Shown piece after piece: positions 1 through 12,186 of a DNA stretch of 64,000 bases (the stretch's first letter is position 1; each line of letters begins with the position of its first letter). Source of the DNA: Wyeomyia smithii (lineage: Eukaryota > Arthropoda > Insecta > Diptera > Culicidae); NCBI RefSeq assembly GCF_029784165.1, contig NC_073695.1, positions 9,399,786-9,463,785 of the forward strand, written 5' to 3'. Under the pieces are notes generated by a model. The model was not told the DNA's origin. It was given only the letters and a program-made list of their open reading frames with translations, and did not search any database. A program made the position numbers and the translations under genes.

Positions 1-1030
1 CATGAATGTCATGAATGTCATGCATGTCATGAATGTCATGAATGTCATGAATGTCATGAATGTCATGAATGTCATGAATGTCATGAATGTCATGAATGTC
101 ATGAATGTCATGAATGTCATGAATGTCATGAATGTCATGAATGTCATGAATGTCATGAATGTCATGAAAGTCATGAATGTCATGAATGTCATGAATGTCA
201 TGAATGTCATGAATGTCATGAATGTCATGAATGTCATGAATGTCATGAATGTCATGAATGTCATGAATGTCATGAATGTCATGAATGTCAAGAATGTCAT
301 GAATATCATGAATGTCATGAATGTCATGAATGTCATGAATATCATGAATGTCATGAATTTCATGAATGTTATGAATGTTATGAATGTCATGAATGTCATG
401 AATGTCATGAATGTCATGAATGTCATGAATGTCATGAATGTCATGAATGTCATGAATGTCATGAATGTCATGAATGTCATGAATGTCATGAATGTCATGA
501 ATGTCATGAATGTCATGAATGTCATGAATGTCATGAATGTCATGAATGTCATGAATGTCATGAATGTCATGAATGTCATGAATGTCATGAATGTCATGAA
601 TGTCATGAATGTCATGAATGTCATGAATGTCATGAATGTCATGAATGTCATGAATGTCATGAATGTCATGAATTTCATGAATTTCATGAATGTCATGAAT
701 GTCATGAATGTCATGAATGTCATGAATGTCATGAATGTCATGAATGTCATTAATGTCATGAATGTCATGAATGTCATGAATGTCATGAATGTCATGAAGG
801 TCATGAAGGTCATGAATGTCATGAATGTCATGAATGTCATGAATGTCATGAATGTCATGAATGTCATGAATGTCATGAATGTCATGAATGTCATGAATGT
901 CATAAATGTCATGAATGTCATGAAGGTCATGAATGTCATGAATGTCATGAATGTCATGAATGTCATGAATGTCATGAATGTCATGAATGTCATGAATGTC
1001 ATAAATGTCATAAATGTCATGATATCATAA
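1..1030 (+). repeat. 9-bp minisatellite (ATGAATGTC)n, nearly pure
   Basis: About 114 head-to-tail copies of ATGAATGTC, with scattered single-base variants (AAAGTC, AATTTC, AATATC, AAGGTC). The array runs off the left edge, so its full length is unknown. Because 9 is a multiple of 3 the array stays open as a Met-Asn-Val repeat; this is a by-product of the period and not evidence of a protein. Confidence 0.97.
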
Positions 1031-2040
1031 ATGTCTTTAATGTCATAAATGTCTGAAATGTCATAAATGTAATAAATGTCTTAAATATCATGAATGTGAA
1101 AAATGTCTTAAATATCATAAATGACTAAATTGTCCTCAAAGTCATAAATTTCCTAGATGTCAATCATGCAATTAATGCAATTAATGTCAATAATGTCTTA
1201 AATATCATGATAAATATCGGAAAGTGCTCTCGACTGTGACTAATGTATAATTAATCAGGGATTTTCGGCTCATCAGTCAGAAGACTGATGAGCCGAAAAT
1301 CCCTAATAAATTATCATGATAAATGTCATAAATGTCATTAATGTCATAAATGTCTCAAATGCCATAAATGTCCCAAATGTACTAAATGTTTTAAATGTCC
1401 TAAATGCTCCAAATCTCGTAAAGGTCATAAATGTCATAATTGTCATAATTGTCATAATTGTCATATATGTCATATATGTCATAAATGTCTGAAATGTCAT
1501 GAATGTCATAAATGTCTTATATGTCCTTAATGTCCTAATTTTCCTAATGTCGTTAATGCAATTGATGCAATTAATGTCCATAATATCTAAAATATTATAA
1601 TAATTGTCATTAATGTCACAAATGTCTGAAATGCCATAAATGTCCTAAATGTCTTAAATGTCCTAAATGTCAAAAATTTCCTTAATATCTCGAATGTCCT
1701 AAATGCTCTAAATGTCATAAAGGTTATAAATGTCATAAATGTCATAAACGTCATATATGTCATCAATGTCCTGAATAGCCTAAGTATCCTGAATGTCCGA
1801 AATGTCCTAAATGTCCCAAATGTCCTAAATATCTTGAATGTCCTAAGTGTCATGAATGTCATAAATGTCATAAATATCATAAATGTCAAAAATGTTGAAA
1901 ATGTCATAAATATCAAATATGGCATAAGTGTCAAAAATGACAAAAATGTCAAAAACGTCGAGAACTTCCTAAAAAAGCCAAATTTTCAAACATGTCTGAA
2001 ATGACAAAACTAATAGAAATGTCTGGTATGTCAAAAAAAA
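1031..2040 (+). repeat. Decayed flank of the 9-bp minisatellite
   Basis: The same 9-bp period continues with a shifted consensus (mainly ATAAATGTC, also CTAAATGTC and CTGAATGTC) and growing divergence and indels, fading out around 2040. The gradient from a homogeneous core to a mutated edge is typical of tandem arrays in which exchange no longer reaches the edge. The open frames on the minus strand here are repeat artefacts. Confidence 0.9.
1257..1304. repeat. Perfect 22-bp inverted repeat with 4-nt loop
   Basis: The arms 1257-1278 and 1283-1304 are exact reverse complements (left arm AGGGATTTTCGGCTCATCAG then TC) around an AGAA loop. The sequence at about 1215-1310 is unrelated to the surrounding 9-bp repeat, so it looks like an insertion into the array. 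It could be a miniature hairpin element or the joined ends of a TIR element. Nothing suggests a gene. Confidence 0.85.
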
Positions 2041-5000
2041 AACATTATCTAAATATTTTATAATTGAGGTTTTAAATTTCGATGTTTCGTTGTTCGCTGA
2101 ATTTCAATAAATGGAATCATAAAGCTTTCTGGTAGGTGTTAAATACTAATTTTCGTACCACGCTACGAAACTGCAATAAAAATGGTATGATATCCCAAAG
2201 TTCAAATTAAAACATGCGTATTTGATAATAACGTAGCTTCATGGTTGCCATAAAGTAGTGATCTATGCTCAGTGTAAAACAAAAGTGTTTCAATAATTAA
2301 TCATAATCAGTAGTGTACATGCACATTAAACAAATATAATAACTCGCGATGTTAAAGCAGGAATAATGCAGTGCGCAAATATAACAAAGCGGCGTTCCAA
2401 TGGTTTCACACAGGCACACATCTCTATCTTGAAAAGTTGTAAACCAGAAAACGTGCAGTCATTCAGTAAACTTTTGTCTAGATTTAATTGTGCTTGGCAG
2501 CATTTCAGCTGTCAAACCTTTTTAATTTACGTTGATTCAAATTTAAATGACGCATAATTTTGCACGTACATGCTTCGGTATGTGCAGTTTGAAATGCAAA
2601 AAGTACTGTAGAACGAAACTGAAGGGTTGCAAAAAAAGAAGTGTTATGAAACTCCTCCTGTAGAACAGAATGCATAAAACAACGCAGTGCCAGCCAGTAG
2701 CAGATGGCAATAAAAACAACAATAAAGTTCCAGAGAAGTTAACGATTTGCTTATTTGATCCCCTTTTCGGTAAGTAAAGCAAACCAAGTTCTTCATTCTT
2801 ATGCTTTCCTCCGAAAGAGCGCACCGCTCAAGTAAAGTTGCCCTCCTTCGTATGCAAAATTTCAACGACTTCTGCCTTTGAAACGGCGGCGGGAGATCGT
2901 CGTTGAAGATACGATTTTCGTATCGCCTTTTCGAGATCGTTCTATTACGAAGAACTTTACCCGTCCACCGCCACAACCTCGACGAACGACGAACGCAAAT
3001 GCATTTGAGACACGCTCGAATTAGTCCCGTCGAAAGCTGGAAAGCCTCTCCAAACGGACCGTATCGATCGTCGCTTACTTTACCCCTCCCCACCTTTCTC
3101 TTTCACTATACATTTAAATAGGTGCGATTTCGTGAAGAATGAATGTAACGTGTCTGGTCCTGTCCTAGGTCATGATCCGCAAGTGCCCGTGACTCGGTTT
3201 TTCCACCTCGGCGGAGACGTCGGCCCCAGGGAAGACACCCGGTCGAAAGTGCACTGCACGGCAAGAATATTCATTCTTGAATACACAGCTAATTATGTGC
3301 AATTTCGCATGGCACGATAAATGCAGCCGAGAACCGACAGCCAATTCATTTCGAAATTGGTTTGTTTCGTGCGCCCGTACGTATTGCGAAGCGTATGATC
3401 AACGATTGGAGGCTGGTAGGAAATTCTTCTACACTGGGGATTAATTTAAACTCGACGTGATGCGAAGCGATTGTTCATTAACAGTTTTACGTGTTGTAAA
3501 TCACAATTATTTGTTACGAAAATTTGGAGCATTTCCATTATACTAATGCTGCCTAAAAATTCCCTCATTGCATCAATCAAATACGAATCCAACAAGTGAC
3601 CGAGTGCTGAACGGACAAATTACTGTCGTAACATTTTCGCAAGATTTAATCATTGATATTGCGAGCCAAAAAAAACAGCAGCAAAAAAACACTCAGAATA
3701 TGTTTCATGGCAGCAAGCAAGACAGCACAGTCGGCGAGAAACATAAACATAAATTAAAAATGTGTGAAGCAAAAAAAACATAACACCCGGCAGGATGGGA
3801 GGAACCATGTTATGCCAAAGTAGAACTTGTGTTTCAATTCGTACTCCCATGACATATGGCTGTGCAGAAGGAGATGCATCTGCACAGTGAGATGAGACAC
3901 ACATACATACGTGAGCAAAAACAGCACCACTTGGAGCAGGGCGGCAGGGTTTCCCGTTTTGCGCACCCGCTGCCGCACCTAAAAGACAAACGTTGTCATT
4001 TGGTTAACGTTTATTTTTTTGGTTTTCACTGGGTCCCCGCCGCACTGGATCTTCGTCCGGTCGTCGGTCAACTATCGGAAGTGCCCACAGCATGCAGTGG
4101 CTTCGTGTTTGTCTATGCATATGTGAGTGTGTACATCAACAGCTTCAACTGTCGGAAAAGCCCCCGAAGGCTGATCGGTCACTAGAGTACACGTTACACT
4201 GGGCTTGGGTGTAATGGAAACCGCATCACATCGCATAGAGAGAGAGAGCGTCATATCGATTGTCGTCCTCCAGCAGCCAAACAACATGAGGTTGGGGGTT
4301 GTTGTTTTTACACAGAATATCCACTCAACTGTTCGTTCTGCTTGTCTTACTCCCGGTTTTGCACGCTTGTTGTTGTTGCTGCTGCTGTTGACACAGGCGA
4401 GGAAAATCCGTTCCAATATCACCATTCCCGTGGAAAGTGGCGTGCGAAATGGTTCGCTCGAGGCATACTTTGTCCGGGGATTATCTTCGAATTGGTCCTT
4501 CAAAGAGTGACCGCATTTCCCCCGCCGGTTGTCGTCGTCGGAGCACCCTGCAAGCAGTTACACCTATCGGAATGGGTCCTTTAATGGGCCTGATTAATAT
4601 ACATGCGCCGGTACAGTTTTGGGCGACGGCGGCGGGAGGAAACTGCGGTAACTCGTTTTCAGCTTGTTACCGACCAATTTTATTTTATTGTTACGAGTCG
4701 AATCGTTTGCTATTAAATTGAATTTACCGGCCGGCCGTTTTTTGTTTGCGGATAATTGTGTATGCGTGGAACGCGTCCGACAGTTGCTGGACGCTTTAGG
4801 GTCAGAAAAGTGGATCGAAAATGTTTGATAATCCCTAGATTGCAGTTTTAAAATAATGCGGTTTTTGCTACAGTTTTTTTATGTAATAACTTATGTAATA
4901 AGGCAGGTGAAGAGACAGAAACTAACTAACCTCAATTACTGTCATTTTACAAAGTGACAGTAAAAAAAAAAAAAAACAATGAAAAAAAGTCCCAGTTTTA

Positions 5001-5149
5001 ACATTTATTTGTAATTGTCATTTTTGACTCGGCTGAAACTTTGCATAGACGTTTTTATATGCAAAAGATGCCATTTTGTGCTACAGGTTTAATTTTTTGG
5101 AATACTACTGATTTTTGAGAAGCAATTGAAAAATATTATTTTTGGAAGG
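2041..5149. other. No recognisable gene or element
   Basis: Mostly unique-looking sequence with a GC-richer patch at about 2820-3250. The ORFs here (up to 149 codons) show no motif, are overlapped by equally long antisense frames, and are best taken as chance. A short perfect hairpin lies at 4936-4944/4955-4963 (TTACTGTCA with its complement), followed by an A run. Confidence 0.6.
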
Positions 5150-5750
5150 AATTGATGATTACAAATGTTTTTAGGGCCAAAACGGTTTATTTGATCGTTG
5201 TGACGTCTTCGGCAAAGTTATAGATAATAGTTTTGATTTTCCGAAAAAAATATACAAAATTATATCTTTTGGAAGAAAAGTTAAAAGCAAAATTAAAAAT
5301 TGATTATCTAAAAAAGCTCATTTTTAAAAAAATCTGATTTTTTTTTATCAGAACTAAAAAAGATTACCTAAACAATGAAACCGATCCAATCGTAGAAAAA
5401 TCAATAAAAATAAAGTTATAAATTTTTGAAATTTTTTTCCAGAGTACATTAGGACAACATTTTCATCTACAACTTTGTCAAAGACACTATGCCAACCAAA
5501 CAAACTGTTTTGATTGTAAAAATATTTTTAATTCACCATAGAGTGCTCTGTAGGGAATAAAAAATATTTCCACAGCCAAAACGGTTTATTTGATTGGCAT
5601 AATGTCTTCAGTAAAGATAACAATTCTGTAAAAAATATGCTCCTCGAAAAAAAAAAAATAAAAATTTGTTTGTTTCAAAAAGTCATAGATTTTTTTCTTG
5701 ATTTTTTCATGATCGGTCCGGTTTCATTGTTTAGGTATTCCTCTGTAGTT
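5150..5750. repeat. Fold-back / mixed-orientation AT-rich repeat
   Basis: A motif containing AAAACGGTTTATTTGAT with a downstream GTCTTCGGCAAAGTT occurs at about 5178-5225, inverted at about 5463-5512, and again forward at about 5577-5625. A second motif (ACCTAAACAATGAAACCGAT) at 5365-5384 is inverted, with a mismatch, at about 5712-5738. The arrangement suggests nested or fold-back copies of an old interspersed repeat. No coding capacity is seen. Confidence 0.6.
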
Positions 5751-6969
5751 TCTATGAAAATAAATAAGATTTTCAAAAAATGAGCTTTGTCAGATGTGTA
5801 ATTAATTTTTTATTTTTCTTAAATTTTTTTCAAAAAAAAAAGAGTAGGCAGCAAAAAAATATAACGTTTATGTTTTCAAAGCCAAGAAATAATAAGCTAG
5901 AAAAGGACAAGGGAAAAATCGCAAAAGAAAATTGTTTTTCCGTGGGTTTCAGTAAAATTCATTAAATTAAATCAACTGTCAGATCAGTTGCCAAACTCGA
6001 ATTCGGGCGTTCTATATTCTCTCCGTAGAACGGGGAGTTCTGTATTTCAAGTTTATGTTAAATGCTTTAGAAATGGATGGATTGTCGAGTCAGTAGGTTT
6101 TCGAACTAGAATTTGATTTTTCTAAAAACAATTTTTGAGAAAAAAAACCAGATCTCGAAGTTTTATGCATTGCTAAGACATTTGGTTAAAAAAAGCTCGA
6201 TTTCGATCGGCAACATCTGTACATTTTTCATCGATCATTTTAGTAAAACTCTGGCCGCTTTGAGGTCACAAATCCCGAAGTCCCATTGCCGAAATATTGC
6301 ATGGGGACTTTTTTAGAGGAGACCTACTGCTGAAGTGAATTCACAGGTCGAAATTTTCTCATACAATCTTGTGACACTCTAGAAAACAGTAATTATGAAC
6401 ACCAATATTGAAAAAAAAAAACACTAATGTTCTGGGGGGTTTAAATCCTTAACCCCAACGTATGATATCCAAACAATTGCTTAAACCTTTTCATGCGAAC
6501 TCACAATATCAATCAAAATACGCAGAATTCCACCGAAGTTATTAAAAATAAATGTTTTTTCAAGGTTATTTGAAAATATTCGTCTGATGTGTTACAGGTG
6601 AAAAGGAAGTTCAAAATTGTACACCTTGTTTGAGTTGTTAACGAGGAGCCTCCATAAAGATTGTAAAGAAGTTTTTCCCGAAAAACATTTTATTCAGATG
6701 TCCAAACTAACCTTGAAAAGATTGCGTGAGATTATACTGGTCGCCAAACAGCATTGTTTAGTGTAGAATCGTGCGTGACATGTGCCGTTTGGAATGCATG
6801 CATTGTTACTTTTACTAAACAGAGTTTGAGTGCTAATGTCTTGTCAAAAGGGTATTATATTTTCCTAAAATTCTGGTACAATAATTAGCTTTTCTTTTGA
6901 ATTGCAAACTGGCGAAAAAATGAACTTAAAATCTTTTAAAAGAGTAACAATCAGTCAATTATGTGCCTG
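5751..6969. other. AT-rich spacer, nothing recognised
   Basis: Low-complexity A/T runs and short chance ORFs. I see no TIR, tRNA-like box or protein motif. Confidence 0.5.
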
Positions 6970-6976
6970 CCTTCTA

Positions 6977-8310
6977 TTCGCGATGTTTATTCTAGATTCG
7001 TGATTCGTGGCTCCGCTTTCTTTCAAGTTATGTCATTTTTCCAGTTTCGCTAGACAAGATTTTATTCCGTATGAATTACGAATGTACGAAACATGAATTT
7101 CATTTCGTGTTGGAAACCAATGGACCCAAACCAATGGATCCCTCGGTAAGGCATTTTTTACGCGAGGGATGCGTTCCAAACTGTTATGGGCCCGTGTAAA
7201 AAGAGACTTATTTGAGTTGCAAATATAACGAAGAAAACCGTCTTAAAATGTTTGAACCTCGTTTAAATATGATAGTGGTCAATCTATAGATCAAAATGCA
7301 GTACTGTTTTCGAGTAATGGAGGAAATCAACCCGCGTAAAAAAATCGTGTAGAAAAAAAGACCTTACAAAACGTACAAAATTACAAGTGCAAATTTCATA
7401 TTCTGGATGTTTTGAGGACATAGTTTTATAATTTTCGATTTTTACTATCGTGGTTTTCGAGTTAACTCTAGATAGGCAACATTCATAAATGACGTAGCAC
7501 TCGAGGAGGGAGGAAGGGGGTTTGCAGTTTTGTATCGAAATGTGACGCGGGGGAGGGTAGGGGTCAAGCCAACCGAAAAAAATAGCTATGCTCATAAATG
7601 GTGCTACCATACATAAAATGGTTCATGTTGTTAAATCTTCCTTCGGAGTTATCTTTTTCAGATATGTAGAGAATAGTTTTTTTAAATATGTTGGAATACA
7701 CAAAATCTTACTTAAGCTGTTGTGGTATGTTTGCGTACAGCTAAGAGCTATTTATATTAGTTTTCTGAAACTGGAAGGGTACTGAATTTTGATCTCACAG
7801 AGTCGGCGTGTGAACACAGTTCCTGATAGTCCTACTCACGCCCTTCAAGAATCTAGTTTAGTAGTTTGCGAAAAATTTGCGTTCTTGTAGAAAAGATGAC
7901 TTCCGAATTTTGGGTGACTTATCAAAGAAATTCTTCGCATGTCATAGTTATTTGGTCTAAAACACATTGAGAAAACGTTAAATTAGTGTAATTATCCGTT
8001 TGTGTACACGAGTGTGACGAGTTATATTTGTTTTCCTAAAAAATAAAAAAAATGTAGGATTTGTCTCAGTTTACGTGGTTTAGGGACATCCCCCTATCAT
8101 CACATCACTTTTCTCATATTACAAAATCATTTATTGTAAAAAACCATTATGCAGACAACAAAAAATTAATTTTGGTCGCAAATCTTTTTTTTTTCGACCA
8201 TAAAAATGAAACGTTGTTTCGTGTAGCGACTTGGAACGAAGACAATCAAGTTCTTCTCGTGTCGGATGGAAGCAGATAGTAAGAATGCTGCACTCTCAGC
8301 GACGCTTCAA
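6977..8310. repeat. Old interspersed repeat, copy 1 (interrupted)
   Basis: Two blocks, about 6977-7130 and about 8250-8310, resemble about 10668-10815 and about 10888-10945 in the same order. The first block shares GTGATG/GCGATGTTTATT and CAAGTTA.TCATTT; the second shares TTCTTCTCGT and GCACTCTCA. Copy 1 carries roughly 1.1 kb of extra sequence between the blocks. Part of that (7470-7580) resembles the CATAAATGACGT-type sequence of the TIR element at 11.2 kb. The family is unidentified. Confidence 0.45.
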
Positions 8311-8341
8311 TTAATTTTGCTCTTGCGTGTTGTTTTTTATA

Positions 8342-9645
8342 TAGACCGTTCCGATAGTTATAAATACACTTACTATCAACCGTCATTTCAAATAACGTGC
8401 AGTATTCAACCAAACGTTGGCTGCGTCCTGTTGTTTACATCCAAAAGAAACAGATGCTGCCATGTTTTCTAACATTTAGTGCGAAATTTTGAAAATGTGT
8501 GGCCTTTCTCTCGAGCAAAGAAAGCGAATTGTGCACAAATGAGGCACCGTGAGTGGTCTTTCTATAAGAAAATTAGTCAGAGAAGAAGGTATAAGTGTCG
8601 GAGCAGTTCAAACCGCATTGCGGAAGTATTGTGAAGAGTGCACATTCACTGATGCCCCAAGACGTGGTAGAAAACCCGGGCCTGTTGATCCCACAATGGA
8701 CAAAAAGGTTAAGGAATACTACAAGCGGCATCCTTCAATATCAGTACGAGATGTGGCGAGAAAGCTTGGAACCTCGGCGAGTAACGTTATGCGTGCCAAG
8801 GGAAGAATAGGTCTGCAGACCCGTCGGAAGCAGAAGCAGCCAAAACGAAATCCAAAACAAGCTGAATCTGTGAAACCGAGAGCTCGGAAGCTTTCTGACA
8901 AACTTCTTACCAAAAATATGGGGTGTGTTATCATGGATGACGAAACCTACATAAAACTGGACTATAACACTCTGCCAGGACCGCAATTTTATACATCACC
9001 GAAGGGAAAGGATGTCCCTGGACCAGTGAAAGCCATTTACACCGAAAAATTTGGCAAGAAGGTAATGGTTTGGCAGCCCATTTGTGAATGTGGGTAAATA
9101 TCTCGTCCATTCATTACGAATGACGCAATGAATGGTAAAATTTACGTGAAAGAGTGTTTGCAGAAAAGGTTGTTACCCATGGTTAAGCATCATAACAATC
9201 CTCCGATCTTTTGGCCCGATCTTGCTTCCTGCCATTACTCTAAGGATGCACTAGGGTGGTATAAAACAAATAATGTCACATGTGTCCCAAAGGAGATGAA
9301 TCCTCCAAACTGCCCTGAAATTCGCCCTATTGAAACTTTTTGGCCTTTGACCAAGGCAAAGCTGAGGAAATATGTCAAACCAGCGGACAATGTTGAAAAA
9401 TTTAAAAAAGATTGGCTTAAAGTGGTAAAAATGGTCGGAGAACACACTGTGCAAAAGTTTATGAGTAGTGTTAAGAGAAAAGTTAGAGAACCCGCGTATC
9501 CTACGGAAAATAATCTCAACTTGAATTGAAACTGGAAAGAAAACACTTATTATCTATATTTCAGAATAAAATGACCCGAAAAGTCCTGTATTTTTTGTTT
9601 TTTTTTCAAGAAAGAAGATGTATTTATAATTTTCGGAATAGTCTA
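8342..9645 (+). mobile_element. ITmD37E (DD37E Tc1/mariner) element, copy 1
   Basis: A 1304-bp element flanked by TA dinucleotides (8340-8341 and 9646-9647), as expected for IS630-Tc1-mariner insertion. The terminal inverted repeats are about 28 bp and imperfect: the left begins TAGACCGTTCCGATAGTTAT and the right end read in reverse begins TAGACTATTCCGAAAATTAT. It holds one transposase frame with two nonsense codons, so it is full length but not autonomous as read. A near-identical copy lies at 56709-58011. DD37E Tc1/mariner elements are known from mosquitoes; the name rests on catalytic spacing and not on a database match. Confidence 0.93.
8495..9529 (+). pseudogene. DD37E transposase, two in-frame stops (copy 1)
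   Basis: The frame starts at ATG 8495 (MCGLSLEQRK) and would give about 344 residues, normal for the superfamily. TGA interrupts it at codon 16 (8540-8542) and TAA at codon 201 (9095-9097). Visible parts: a first helix-turn-helix (LSIRKLVREEGISVGAVQTA), an AT-hook-like RRGRK, a second HTH (ISVRDVARKLGTSASNVMR), then the catalytic triad: D in IMDDETY, D in FWPDLASCHY, and E in IRPIETFW with exactly 37 residues between the last two. The product would be a nuclear cut-and-paste transposase acting on the TIRs. The codon-16 stop is private to this copy, where copy 2 has TGG. The codon-201 stop is shared by both copies. Confidence 0.93.
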
Positions 9646-10667
9646 TATGTATACCGCACTTCATACACAGTAAATTCAGGTCGGTCTTTGTCCGAGTTTG
9701 TATGCAACAGCGTAAAAAAGACTAAATGGAGTTGAAATAAAACTGGCGTAAAATGCTGGAACTTTGTTTGTATGTGTTAGAGTCAGTCTCAAGACCAAAA
9801 CGCAATAATTGAAATTTGTTCAGTATTTGCACTAAAAATTGTTATATTTTTGATAATGTGATTGAAGTGAGGTCGATATCATGTATCGTTTTTCAGAGCA
9901 ACTCGCATTAAAAAACACGTAAAAAACCTTACTGTGCTATGTATTGAGTTGTGATAAACATCGAACTACTGCGTATTTGCCGTGTCAAATATAGTATTAT
10001 TGAATAAAAAATACTGCTTATTTGTCGCGGATTTCAGTTGCTTTTTGACAACAATAATTCATTAACGTCATTCTAATATGTGTAAAAATCATGAAAGAGG
10101 CTGATTAATATAATTAAAATTTTCACTCATTTATCGCATAAATTAGTCATGACCAGACCACGTGCGATATCCGCGCTGACATGCTGTCTTGTCTGGTTTT
10201 TGTTTCAGTTGGATTTTAGAGGTTAAACAATCAAAAAGGAAAAACAAAAATGTAACAGAAACTGTTAGTTTGTTATGAGAAAAACCTTTAAGTTTGTGTT
10301 TTCAATTTGATCCCGTTAGGTCTTAAAATAACATTAATTATAACAAAAATTATTCTACTTGTATCAAACTCATATCAAACTTTGATACTAACGTATCTGA
10401 TTCAGCTTTCTAAGAAAATAAGATAGCTTAAAAACTGAATAATAACAACCATTGTTAGAAACAGCAGCTCATGATATAGACGAAAATTTATTTAGACTTG
10501 TTTTAGAACTATTCCATTGCAGGATTTGTTATAATAACTCATTGAGATTAAGTTTTGTGACTAGAAGCATATGGGAAAATACGAAATCGTATCAAAAATT
10601 TTATTAGCTCCTGTTGATAGAATTTCGCATTTTTTTTTAATTATGCTCTTCTGATCGGGTATAGCAT
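9646..10667. other. AT-rich spacer, nothing recognised
   Basis: No ORF above background, no inverted termini and no tRNA-like boxes seen. Confidence 0.5.
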
Positions 10668-10945
10668 CTCGTTCGTGATGTTTATTTCAAACCCCATGCT
10701 GTAAGTGGCTCAGCATTTCTTCAAGTTACATCATTTCTCAAGTTTCGCGAGACTCAAAAAGATATTCTTTCGTATGTAGGTAATACGGAAGTATGAAAAA
10801 TATTGTGGAAATGAATCGATGAAGGTCTCAGCCATACAACAAACTCAACCGTTTTATCCTGTTGAAATGAAGATTACGAAGAATTCTTCTCGTATTGGTT
10901 GGGAGTAGATAGCAAGAGCGTAGCACTCTCAACCACGCAGCAGCA
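10668..10945. repeat. Old interspersed repeat, copy 2
   Basis: Counterpart of the blocks at about 6977-7130 and 8250-8310, here adjacent to each other and so probably nearer the ancestral arrangement. Similarity is moderate by eye and the ends are not defined. Confidence 0.45.
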
Positions 10946-11183
10946 GTTACGTGCTGCATTCTACGTCTACGGCTGGGGGGCCAAAACTCCTTTCTATGTT
11001 CGAAATGCTGCTATGAAGTCGAACTCAAACCGTTTCAACATATTTTTCGAAGTATAACGAATTTCCCAAATATGTAGAACATTTTTACAATGAGTGACCA
11101 TCGCTTTTGGAAGCTGCTTTCACCATTTTTGTCAACAGTAACAATAAAAATGATCCTCATTAGGACCTTGGCATACATAACTG

Positions 11184-11676
11184 AGGCGACGTTCATAAAT
11201 TACGTTACGCAAAAACCCAATATTTTGACCCCTACCCTCCTATGTAACAAAACGTAACGCCACCACATACCTCCATAAAATTACGCAACACTGTGTAAGA
11301 CCACTCCACCCCTCCCCCTTCTAATTACCGGAAACAAGTTATCCCTCAGCTTTGTTTCCTAGATGGTCTGTATCGTAGTCTTCGTCAGTACACATTACCA
11401 GACACCATTCCATTTATTACGTAACGCTCAAAGGGGGGGGGATATCCTTGGGCGTTACGATTTGTAACATAGTGGAGGGGGGGGGGGAAGACCAGCGCTA
11501 CGTAACAAAAAATCTCTGGAGAGATTCCTTTAAAGCGAGCATTTTTATTAAGAAAATTCTTCTACAGCGTTACGTAATCTTTATGGGCGGTAGATGTTGG
11601 CGCTACGTTTCGTTACATATGGGAGAATGGGGGTCCAAAAATTGGGTTTTAGGGTTACGTCATTTATGGATGTCGC
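11184..11676. mobile_element. TIR element (MITE-like), about 0.5 kb
   Basis: Left end GCGACGTTCATAAATTACGT followed by TACGCAAAAACCC; right end read in reverse GCGACATCCATAAATGACGT followed by AACCCTAAAACCC. This gives imperfect inverted termini of about 33 bp around a GC- and G-run-rich interior without coding potential. Related pieces (CATAAATGACGT plus G-rich runs) occur near 7485-7570 and 24.6 kb. No target-site duplication could be assigned with certainty. Confidence 0.65.
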
Positions 11677-12186
11677 GCTACACGAAAATTACTTGGTTGT
11701 TTTATGTTTATTTTCAAAATCATGCACAAGGAGGCCCCTCTCAAGGTTAACGGATAGCCTGCGTTGATTCTGTTCTCAATATTCCAAAAATCGAATGTGT
11801 CATTCATTGAAGATTATAGCAAGTTTTTTGAAATTGTCCGAGCGGCTGCTTAAAGAAACGCTTGGGTTTTTTTACACAGACATTTACTCAGTTTCCTAAA
11901 GTTAACCGATTTGTATGTTTGCCTCTGCTCTGCGTTACTTAATGAAAAGGATCGTTTATGGAGTGAAATAACGGCCTTCCCAGAGAGGTAAGCAGGATAT
12001 TTTTTGTTACGTAACGTTGATCGTACCTGCCCCACTAATAATTCGTAACGCCCTAGAACACTCTTCTGAGTTCTACGTAATTTATTGATGCCACCTGAAA
12101 TGATTATTGAATAATTTTACCAATTTTTTTTGAAGCCATATAAAAATTCATAAAACGTCGAGTTCTGGTGTAATTCTCAAAAAACA

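Noticed and set aside
2..1030. 342-codon Met-Asn-Val repeat protein
   Set aside because: It follows automatically from a 9-bp tandem repeat without stop codons; there is no coding context and the array runs off the window.
1303..1952. Minus-strand Thr-Phe-Met repeat ORFs
   Set aside because: Antisense translation of the decayed 9-bp minisatellite.
2644..3093. 149-codon minus-strand ORF
   Set aside because: No domain, a basic low-similarity sequence, and overlapping plus-strand frames of comparable quality.
4072..4503. 143-codon minus-strand ORF
   Set aside because: Overlaps equally long plus-strand frames in the same stretch and shows no family motif.
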